Below, piece after piece: positions 1 through 5,260 of a stretch of 16,339 nucleotides of DNA. Numbering within the stretch: position 1 is the stretch's first letter; the number at the start of each line of letters is the position of its first letter. Source of the DNA: Anaerolineae bacterium (GTDB lineage Bacteria > Chloroflexota > Anaerolineae > J102); contig JALWDV010000117.1 of NCBI GenBank assembly GCA_027036755.1, positions 1 to 16,339 of the forward strand. The letters are read 5' to 3'. The position numbers were made by a program, and so were the translations under genes. A model generated the notes under the pieces. The model saw only the letters and a program-made list of their open reading frames with translations, searched no databases and was not told where the DNA came from.

Positions 1-27
1 CCGGCCTCCTTTTTGCCCCCACCCCGA

Positions 28-67
28 CCCTCCCCCGATACTCGCTGCGCTCGTGTTCGGGGGAGGG
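28..67. repeat. GC-rich palindrome
   Basis: CCCTCCCCCGA (28-38) pairs perfectly with TCGGGGGAGGG (57-67) across an 18-base loop. A second set of C-rich and G-rich tracts (about 110-155) could form another imperfect stem. No T-run follows, so a terminator is unlikely. It is probably part of a dispersed intergenic repeat. Confidence 0.6.
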
Positions 68-560
68 AGATGACCATCTGCCCGACAGATTTCCAATCCA
101 GCAGGCTCCTCCCCCTGCAAGGCGTCAGCCGAAGCGGGGGGAGGCCGGGAGGGGGGCTTGTCACCAGGCCAAATTTGAAATTGCTGGACGTGTTTGGAGG
201 GAATTTGACATTGTCCAACTACTCCCGAGTATCGGGCGCGCTGCCAGGAAAGGTGCGGATTCAGGCTGAGAGGGGTGAACGATCGATTTATTCCCAGGCT
301 GCATGCATTCCTTCGGACGAAAAAGAAACTCAAAAACAAAACAGCTCCTATGTCAGACCTTTCAGTCAATATCCGCCAACAGCGACTATGCCAAGGCCGT
401 AAACGTCAAACATCAAACGTTATCCTGCTGCAACGATGCCATGGCTCATTGCATGACGCTGCCCTGCCAACCACCACCTGGCGTTTGACAGTCTGCCCTG
501 AGCATAGCCGAAGGGTTTTACGCATGATGAGAGTTGGCATAAATGGCCAGCACTGTTTCG

Positions 561-583
561 CCAGGCGTTTTCTCGCCGTGGCC
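561..583. repeat. Left arm of 23-bp inverted repeat flanking gene 1
   Basis: This 23-base stretch, which begins CCAGGCGTTT, is the exact reverse complement of 4366-4388 on the other side of gene 1. Similarity may extend a few bases past 583, because GTAA and ATAC words occur in matching order at 584-594 and about 4352-4361. An exact 23-bp match 3.8 kb apart is far beyond chance, so the two are copies of one repeat. Confidence 0.8.
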
Positions 584-594
584 CGTATAGTTAC

Positions 595-636
595 AAACAA
601 AAAAGCCCCTCCGGGTTCTCGCCACCCCGGAAGGGC
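595..636 (-). terminator. Minus-strand terminator-like hairpin
   Basis: Arms 605-615 and 626-636 pair at 10 of 11 positions around a 10-base loop. On the minus strand the stem is followed by six T residues and further T-rich sequence (604 down to about 595). This is the normal form of an intrinsic terminator for minus-strand transcription. No minus-strand gene is recognisable upstream of it, so it may end a short non-coding transcript, be left from a lost gene, or be a repeat that resembles a terminator. Confidence 0.5.
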
Positions 637-642
637 CCCCTC

Positions 643-708
643 GGCGGGCGAGACGCCCCTCGTGCCTCGCCCGCCCGTAGCGCCAACGCTCTCGCCAACG
701 TCGGCGCT
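643..708. repeat. Two adjacent strong hairpins
   Basis: GGCGGGCGAG (643-652) pairs perfectly with CTCGCCCGCC (666-675). Immediately after it, AGCGCCAACG (679-688) pairs at 9 of 10 positions with 699-708. With the hairpin at 605-636 these form three stems in a row. They may be a dispersed repeat or a structured minus-strand RNA that ends at the T-run near 595. Confidence 0.6.
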
Positions 709-771
709 ATACCACTCCTTTTCGCCATCGATAAGACATTCGGTGAAGAAGCGCCACACACCTTGTTGAGA

Positions 772-810
772 TTGATGAACATCATCAAGTTTTCAGTTAA
801 AATGATGTTC
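772..810. promoter_or_regulatory. Possible operator palindromes and weak promoter
   Basis: TTGATGA-ACA-TCATCAA (772-788) is a perfect 17-base palindrome with 7-bp arms. GAACATCAT (777-785), overlapping it, recurs as the exact reverse complement ATGATGTTC (802-810). Directly downstream, TATAGT (814-819) could be a -10 box, although no good -35 box lies upstream. Overlapping palindromes next to a possible promoter are typical of a transcription-factor site. The target would be gene 1, which starts about 340 bp downstream. The regulator is unknown. Confidence 0.3.
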
Positions 811-861
811 GCCTATAGTATAGATGTTTTTTCTCCAAAATCCTGTCATAAAATCCCCGTA

Positions 862-894
862 AAACTGACATCGGGCCGTCGGAAATGTCAGTTT
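862..894. promoter_or_regulatory. 10-bp inverted repeat upstream of gene 1
   Basis: AAACTGACAT (862-871) and ATGTCAGTTT (885-894) are perfect reverse complements around a 13-base GC-rich centre. The structure could be an operator or a hairpin in the leader of gene 1. The bases after it are only weakly T-rich, so a terminator is less likely. Confidence 0.35.
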
Positions 895-978
895 CTTCGA
901 TATTACAAAACTTTCACCAAAAAAAAACGCCTTATTCATCTCCATTTCATCCCCGAATGTTACACTATCTTCAGTAGG

Positions 979-1045
979 CGGGGGCTCATCCCGGAGCAGA
1001 GGTGGCCGAACGAACACCAGGGGAGACTGTTTCGGCGAGCCCCCG
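979..1045 (+). other. Long-range inverted repeat in leader of gene 1
   Basis: CGGGGGCTC (979-987) pairs perfectly with GAGCCCCCG (1037-1045), enclosing 49 bases. It lies 116 bases upstream of the chosen start codon of gene 1, so it could form a closed stem in the mRNA leader. The enclosed sequence matches no riboswitch family that I recognise. This could be a chance GC-rich pairing. Confidence 0.3.
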
Positions 1046-1160
1046 TCCAACTTTGCAAGCCATTTCAGGCGTCGTTCTGCAAACCATATCACAACGCTGT
1101 TATCCTCGCTGTCTGCGCAGCCAGCCATCTCATTCCCAAAAATCCAGTGCCAATCCAACT

Positions 1161-4100
1161 ATGACCAAAAGATTTCTGATTTTATCGCTGAGTTTGATTT
1201 TCCTTATTGCGGGATTGATCACGCCTTTGGCGGATCGCGCCTTTTCTGCGCCCGCCCCGCCCGCGTCCGTCGATCTGGCGCCAGCATCCGTCCCCACCGG
1301 CTTTTACATCGCCAACGGACAATGGAACATGCTGCCCGCGGCCGACTACAACGCCGTAGGCTCCTTCCTGTTCTGGAGTTGGGAAAGCCTGAATCCGGGC
1401 ATCGATGCGCACGGCGACCCCATCTACCGGTTCGATAAAATCGATAGCTATATCACGGCGGCCATCAACGCCGGTTATCAATCGGTGGGCATCGCCATCA
1501 CCACCTACAACGGACGCACCGCCCAATACTATCCCTGCACGGGGGAATTCAACCAGGGCTACGCCCAAACGCCCTATTTCGTGCGCTGGGGCCCGAACGG
1601 CGTGGATGAAAGTTCTGATGGCGACGCCGACACGGGTGATGATCCTGTCGTCATCGCAGATGACCCCGACACGCGCGACTGCAACGGCGACGGCGTCAAA
1701 GACCCGTGGCTGCTGCCCAAATACACCGATCCTTATTACAAGCAGCAATACCGGCTATTCATCGAGGCCCTGGCCGACCATCTTCTCAACAGCCCCCATC
1801 GCGATCGCGTGGCCTGGGTGGCCATCGGCGCTGGCAAGGATGGCGAGAACATCCCCGTCAACAATTCCGATGACGAATCCCTCCTTCGGGTCATCTCGGT
1901 GAATGACTGGGTTGACTTCGTCAAAGACCTCATCGATTATCACCACGACGCCTTCGCAGCCGGAGCCGCCAAACCCCAAATTCCCTTGCTGACGCAAAAC
2001 GCCCCCTTCTACGTCTACACATGGGAGCGCCGCGACATCGCCCAATACGCCAACAGCAAGGGAGTGGGCGTCTCCGTCAACAACATCACCTCCGATTTCG
2101 ATCTGACCGAGGCCGGGCAGGCGGGGAATTTCATCGGGCTTTATGATCAGGTGCGACTTTTCGGCGATAACGTCCCCATCGGACTCGAAAGCTATGGTTT
2201 TATGATGGCTTCGGAAAACGAATACTACTGGACCATGGCCCGAGCGCTTGATCTGAAACCCGACTTCCTGCGTCTCTCCTCCTTCTGGAATCAGCAAGAC
2301 ACGCCCGTCAACCACACCATCACCCAATGGGCCAGCCGGTTCATCGGCAAGGGCTTCAACGCCGGACAAACGCCGCCGCCCAGCATCTGGTCGCGAATGC
2401 GAGAGCACCGAGACCCCGTCTATCTGCCCTATGTCGCCGATGCGTTCACCGCCAACTTCTGGCCCTCGGTGGGAAATTATGAATACTTCCTGCTTCAGGA
2501 TCACGACGCGCCCCACGGCGTCACCATTCCCATCACCGACGACCCCCGATACCAGGCCAGCGACCATCGCATTGGATGGGATCGCGTCTCCGGCCAGCCC
2601 GCGCATTACAACGAGCACCCATACAGCGCGATTCTCAACAGCGCCGGACTTTATCACGCTGCATCCGTCAAACAAAATGCAGTCGAAGTCCAGATCGAAG
2701 CCGATCCCGGCTGGACCGCGCGTCGCAGCGATCAGGCGTCGGGCAACTACGGCTTCTTCTTCAATGCCGATGATCGTTACATCTCGGCTCCGGCCAACAT
2801 CAACGCCCCGCACAAAATCCGCATCACCGTCACCTATCTGGATCATGGCAACGATCGCTGGCGGTTGATGTACGATTCGACCACGGGAGAGAAAGCGGCC
2901 CGGCTTTACGCTCTGCAGGATTGGAATGTGGCCAACGGCCTGGCGGGATACGACGGCCTGCCTCATTCGGGCGTGCTGCCCGAGCCCAGGCCGGCGTACG
3001 TCCAAAAACACAACACCAATCACTGGAAGGTGGCCGTCTTTTACATCGAGGATGGCTACTTCGGCAACCGTTTGCCCGGCGGCAATGATTTTTACATCGA
3101 CAGCCGCAACGAAGCGGAAACGCCGGATGGCGACGAATACATCCATCATGTCGATGTGCAGAGACTGAATGACGCGCCCCAGGCGACGCCAACCTCCGCG
3201 CCTCCCACCATTCCGCCCACCACCACCCCCACCCTGACGCCCACCACCACTCCCGCTCCCGGCGGCAATAGCATCTCCGGCTACGTTTTCGAGAACAAAA
3301 ACGACGATTACACCAAAGACCCGGACGAACCGGGCCTTCCCGGAGCCTTGGTCAGCCTGTATTTGTCTGACAATTTCACCGAGCCGCTGGCCCAGACGGT
3401 CAGCGCCAACGATGGCTTCTACTCGTTCAACCACGTCTCGCCCGAAACCTACATCATCATCGTCTCGCCGCCCGCCGGATGGGAGACGATGATCGCCAGC
3501 CGCTATGTCGTGTTGGAGCAAGGTCAATCGGTGACGCACCAAGACTTTCCTGCCAGGCGCGTGGCCACCCCCACGCCCACGCCGACGCCCACGCCCGGCG
3601 GCGGGCGCATCTACGGCGTCGTCTTCGAAGACGACAACGCCAACGGCGTCATCGACTCTGGCGAACCAGGCGTGGCCGATGCAGCCCTGAGATTAGAGGA
3701 CTCGCTGGGCCAGGTGGTGGCAGAGACCCACGCCGACGCCAACGGCAACTACCAATTCAGCAACCTGCCCGCCCAAACCTACCATCTGATCATCACCGTC
3801 CCCGACGGCTGGCGCGCCACCACGCCCGCGGATGTCATTCTGAACCCGGGCGTTGACGAAATCGAACACAACTTCGGTCTCGCCCCGCCGCCGCCCACCG
3901 GCCGGCTCAACGCCTTCGTGTGGAACGACCTCGATAAAGATGGCCGAAAGGACGCCGACGAACCGCCGCTGGCGGGAGCGACCGTGATCATCCTCGACTC
4001 AGCGGGGCAAACAGAACTTCTCCGCAAGCTCACCGGCGGCGACGGCTACGCCCGTTTCGACCTCGAAGCGCCTGGCAACTACCTCATCCGCGAACAGCCG

Positions 4101-4238
4101 GCCGTGGGGATGGCGGCCAGCACCCCCCTCGAATACACCGTCATCATTGATGCAGACACGACGGTCGAAATCGCTTTCGGCAACTACGACGCCTTCAAAA
4201 AACTCTATCTGCCATTGCTGACCCGATCTGCGCAATGA
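1161..4238 (+). CDS. Secreted TIM-barrel glycoside hydrolase-like protein with three SdrD B-like domains
   Basis: This is a 1025-residue exported protein. The frame is open from 1002, but I chose ATG 1161 because it begins a clear signal peptide (MTKR, a hydrophobic core, then AFSA with likely cleavage after residue 30). Residues about 44-490 resemble clan GH-A beta-galactosidase-like barrels. E229 in GKDGEN and E343 in IGLESYG sit where the acid/base and nucleophile glutamates of that clan would be. D173-D181 has the DxNxDGxxD calcium-loop pattern. A beta-rich region follows (about 495-670), then a Thr/Pro linker (about 675-702) and three SdrD B-like domains (about 704-800, 817-912, 914-1010). 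The domains are divided by a TPTPTP linker and each begins with an acidic Ca-binding-like loop and a D/E-P motif. The protein ends KKLYLPLLTRSAQ. The substrate is unknown, and the family assignment rests on barrel-like motifs only. A terminator follows, so it is probably its own transcription unit. Confidence 0.8.
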   Translation: MTKRFLILSLSLIFLIAGLITPLADRAFSAPAPPASVDLAPASVPTGFYIANGQWNMLPAADYNAVGSFLFWSWESLNPGIDAHGDPIYRFDKIDSYITAAINAGYQSVGIAITTYNGRTAQYYPCTGEFNQGYAQTPYFVRWGPNGVDESSDGDADTGDDPVVIADDPDTRDCNGDGVKDPWLLPKYTDPYYKQQYRLFIEALADHLLNSPHRDRVAWVAIGAGKDGENIPVNNSDDESLLRVISVNDWVDFVKDLIDYHHDAFAAGAAKPQIPLLTQNAPFYVYTWERRDIAQYANSKGVGVSVNNITSDFDLTEAGQAGNFIGLYDQVRLFGDNVPIGLESYGFMMASENEYYWTMARALDLKPDFLRLSSFWNQQDTPVNHTITQWASRFIGKGFNAGQTPPPSIWSRMREHRDPVYLPYVADAFTANFWPSVGNYEYFLLQDHDAPHGVTIPITDDPRYQASDHRIGWDRVSGQPAHYNEHPYSAILNSAGLYHAASVKQNAVEVQIEADPGWTARRSDQASGNYGFFFNADDRYISAPANINAPHKIRITVTYLDHGNDRWRLMYDSTTGEKAARLYALQDWNVANGLAGYDGLPHSGVLPEPRPAYVQKHNTNHWKVAVFYIEDGYFGNRLPGGNDFYIDSRNEAETPDGDEYIHHVDVQRLNDAPQATPTSAPPTIPPTTTPTLTPTTTPAPGGNSISGYVFENKNDDYTKDPDEPGLPGALVSLYLSDNFTEPLAQTVSANDGFYSFNHVSPETYIIIVSPPAGWETMIASRYVVLEQGQSVTHQDFPARRVATPTPTPTPTPGGGRIYGVVFEDDNANGVIDSGEPGVADAALRLEDSLGQVVAETHADANGNYQFSNLPAQTYHLIITVPDGWRATTPADVILNPGVDEIEHNFGLAPPPPTGRLNAFVWNDLDKDGRKDADEPPLAGATVIILDSAGQTELLRKLTGGDGYARFDLEAPGNYLIREQPAVGMAASTPLEYTVIIDADTTVEIAFGNYDAFKKLYLPLLTRSAQ

Positions 4239-4263
4239 CCCCGAGCATTCTCTCGTCAGCCCT

Positions 4264-4313
4264 GGGCAAAGCGTCTCGACCATCCTCGATGGCGCTTTGC
4301 CCATTGTTTTTTG
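4264..4313 (+). terminator. Intrinsic terminator of gene 1
   Basis: GGGCAAAGCG (4264-4273) pairs perfectly with CGCTTTGCCC (4293-4302). Inside the loop CCAT and ATGG can pair further. The stem is followed by ATTGTTTTTTG. It lies 25 bp after the stop codon of gene 1 and separates that gene from the downstream cluster. Confidence 0.9.
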
Positions 4314-4340
4314 TGTCACCGCCAATCGGGCGAGTATAAT
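4311..4340 (+). promoter_or_regulatory. Possible sigma-70-type promoter without a gene
   Basis: A perfect TATAAT (4335-4340) lies 18 bases after TTGTGT (4311-4316), which matches the -35 consensus at its first three bases. No credible gene starts close downstream. It could drive a small RNA or a long leader for the gene at 5261, or be a chance match overlapping the terminator tail. Confidence 0.25.
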
Positions 4341-4365
4341 GATGGGTCTTTGTAATGATACTGGC

Positions 4366-4388
4366 GGCCACGGCGAGAAAACGCCTGG
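4366..4388. repeat. Right arm of 23-bp inverted repeat flanking gene 1
   Basis: This stretch is the exact reverse complement of 561-583. Together with that arm it brackets gene 1, its leader and its terminator. Confidence 0.8.
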
Positions 4389-4444
4389 TACACGAAGGCC
4401 GAAACGATTGTATGGTTTGCTATGTTAATGCGCCGCGCCGGATG

Positions 4445-4494
4445 TGTGAGCCGGCGCACTTTTCCCGTTCAACCCGCCGGATTTCGAATCCGGC
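4445..4494. repeat. Dispersed repeat with CCGG hairpin, copy 1
   Basis: Positions 4445-4480 match 16146-16180 in the same orientation with a few changes and gaps. The shared words include CCGGCGCA and CAACCCGCCGG. The 3' end forms a perfect hairpin, GCCGGATT-TCG-AATCCGGC (4476-4494). A related partial palindrome, GGATT-CGC-AATCC, follows around 4517-4529. It belongs to the same style of CCGG-stem repeats as those at 4803-5012. Confidence 0.6.
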
Positions 4495-4582
4495 TGGATG
4501 CAGAGAGCGCTCAGGGCGGATTCGCAATCCGGCCGGCATCTCATCCCCTGAAATCCACAAGAATCCCTTTTTGCCCTCACCG

Positions 4583-4597
4583 GTAACTGCTAACGTA
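4583..4597. repeat. 15-bp direct repeat, copy 1
   Basis: GTAACTGCTAACGTA here recurs exactly at 5054-5068. The two copies bound about 456 bp of repeat-rich DNA. They could be flanking duplications from an insertion, or fragments of one dispersed repeat. Confidence 0.6.
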
Positions 4598-4624
4598 TGC
4601 CAGTTGGTTGGCTTCCTTCACTCA

Positions 4625-4726
4625 AACCTGACAGGTTCTCGTAACCTTGGCGGCAGGATGTGCAGTTTTCAGCCAGCAACGAAGTATGCAAGGCTCTGAA
4701 TCGTGGCCAAAGGAACCTGTCAGGTT
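4625..4726. repeat. 102-bp inverted-repeat element with AACCTGACAGGTT ends
   Basis: The 14-base end at 4625-4638 and the end at 4713-4726 are exact reverse complements. Each end is itself a palindrome, AACCTG-A-CAGGTT on one side and AACCTG-T-CAGGTT on the other. A TTGCCCTCACCG direct repeat lies outside it on both sides (4571-4582 and 4753-4764). The layout is like a small non-autonomous element, but there is no coding capacity and the flanking repeats do not abut the ends. Confidence 0.5.
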
Positions 4727-4802
4727 AATTGAAGCGAAAACGACCTTAACAGTTGCCCTCACCGACTGATGAACATTGACAAAATAACCCGGTCATAGGC
4801 CC

Positions 4803-4874
4803 GGGGCGCCTCGCGCCCGCCGCCAGCGCCGGGGGATAAAGTCCCCCGGCTAGAAACAGCGCCCCTGCGGGGCT
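4803..4874. repeat. 72-bp composite hairpin repeat, copy 1
   Basis: These 72 bases match the reverse complement of 16268-16339 with one difference (4810 against 16332). They contain a perfect hairpin, GCCGGGGGA-TAAAG-TCCCCCGGC (about 4829-4851), and a GCCCC-TGC-GGGGC stem at the 3' side. The match may continue outward, because the second copy is cut by the window end. Confidence 0.85.
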
Positions 4875-4880
4875 GGTTCA

Positions 4881-4982
4881 AGGTGCGACGCACTTACCGC
4901 AGTTCATGGTCGCATCTCCGCATGTTCTGGATCCGCCCAAGTGGCGCCTTGGGCCAACGCCTGTTCCAAGTGCGTCGCACCT
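4881..4982. repeat. Inverted repeat with AGGTGCGACGCACTT arms
   Basis: AGGTGCGACGCACTT (4881-4895) is the exact reverse complement of 4968-4982. A smaller hairpin, GCCCAAG (4935-4941) with CTTGGGC (4948-4954), lies between the arms. A near-identical palindrome, AGGTGCG-A-CGCACCT, overlaps the stop codon of the last gene at 15984-15998. Confidence 0.7.
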
Positions 4983-5012
4983 GTAGTCTGGTGACTTCAT
5001 CGCCGGGCGGAC
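4982..5012. repeat. 31-bp module shared with the right flank, copy 1
   Basis: These 31 bases match the reverse complement of 16213-16243 at 28 positions, and the last 20 match exactly. The order and orientation agree with the 72-bp match at 4803-4874. The two regions are therefore collinear inverted copies whose centres have diverged. Confidence 0.8.
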
Positions 5013-5053
5013 GTAATAAACGCCACTATGACCGATTTAATCTGTGAACATTC

Positions 5054-5068
5054 GTAACTGCTAACGTA
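5054..5068. repeat. 15-bp direct repeat, copy 2
   Basis: Exact second copy of GTAACTGCTAACGTA from 4583-4597. It is preceded one base upstream by the second TGAACATT (5045-5052). Confidence 0.6.
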
Positions 5069-5088
5069 CTTGACTTTAGTCGCCAAAA

Positions 5089-5175
5089 GCCACGAATGCT
5101 CGAAGTTTTTCGAAGACACGAAGGAAAATAAAGAAAAATACTTCGCGCCTTCGCCTTTCTTCGTGTCTTCGTGGC
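5089..5175. repeat. Palindromic element with GCCACGAA...TTCGTGGC ends
   Basis: The ends GCCACGAA (5089-5096) and TTCGTGGC (5168-5175) are reverse complements. Inside them GACACGAAGG (from 5115) faces CCTTTCTTCGTGTC near 5154-5167, so the element folds as a long imperfect stem. It has the same architecture as 12253-12354. From memory, 'TTCGTGTCTTCGTGG' words are a widespread intergenic repeat in several bacterial phyla. It lies 85 bp upstream of the gene at 5261. Confidence 0.65.
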
Positions 5176-5260
5176 AAAAAGTGGTGGCTGCACCTTTAGT
5201 AGTTACGAACAATCATTACTCGGCCAATGTCTTCCCCAAACATCAGCCTCGAGCTTCCCA

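Larger units (their letters stand above)
1..1160. other. Gene-poor leader region with repeats
   Basis: I see no convincing gene here. The open frames are short, overlap one another on both strands, run through palindromic repeats and resemble no family I recognise. The region holds a GC-rich hairpin (28-67), one arm of a 23-bp inverted repeat (561-583), three consecutive hairpins (605-708), and inverted repeats ahead of gene 1 (772-894 and 979-1045). Base composition is mixed, with GC-rich palindromes separated by AT-richer sequence, especially at 780-960. An 11-base match in inverted orientation (34-44 and 226-236) suggests that roughly positions 1-240 are one decayed dispersed repeat. Confidence 0.6.
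4770..5052. mobile_element. Possible MITE-like element containing composite hairpins
   Basis: TGAACATT occurs as a direct repeat at both outer ends (4770-4777 and 5045-5052). Just inside are inverted words GGTCATAG (4791-4798) and CTATGACC (5026-5033), with AT-rich sequence beside them. The interior carries the composite palindromic repeat that is also found inverted at 16213-16339. This resembles an 8-bp target duplication with short terminal inverted repeats. However, the second copy in the window does not share these ends, so the boundaries are tentative. Confidence 0.3.
4239..5260. other. Repeat-mosaic intergenic region
   Basis: About 1 kb between two secreted-enzyme genes. After the terminator I find no convincing gene. 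The longest + frame (4355-4699) runs through several palindromic repeats and resembles nothing known. The region is a patchwork of short repeats, some shared with 16145-16339. It contains a TTGCCCTCACCG direct repeat (4571-4582 and 4753-4764), a GTAACTGCTAACGTA direct repeat (4583-4597 and 5054-5068), a TGAACATT direct repeat (4770-4777 and 5045-5052), and several hairpins listed separately. No clear promoter for the gene at 5261 is visible. Confidence 0.6.

Noticed and set aside
643..708. tRNA-like fold on the minus strand
   Set aside because: The stems and loops do not give a cloverleaf, and I see no T-loop or anticodon arm consensus.
979..1045. Known riboswitch in the gene 1 leader
   Set aside because: The conserved boxes I looked for (cobalamin, TPP, cyclic-di-GMP) are absent. 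Only a GC-rich closing stem is visible.
793..1158. 121-residue minus-strand frame divergent to gene 1
   Set aside because: It crosses AT-rich regulatory-looking palindromes, has no recognisable motif and no start context. I treat it as non-coding.
1002..1160. 53-residue N-terminal extension of gene 1
   Set aside because: It would bury the clear signal peptide at 1161 behind a basic, non-hydrophobic stretch and would run across an inverted repeat, so ATG 1161 is the better start.
1755..3542. 595-residue open frame on the minus strand
   Set aside because: It is antisense to the well-supported exported glycosidase-like gene, has low-complexity Val/Gly/Asp composition and no recognisable family.
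4355..4699. 114-residue + strand frame after a TATAAT box
   Set aside because: It is composed largely of palindromic repeat translations (for example RISNPAG and RIRNPAG from CCGG hairpins), with no family resemblance.
4803..5012. CRISPR array
   Set aside because: The hairpins have different sequences, no regular spacing and no unique spacers, and there are no cas genes.
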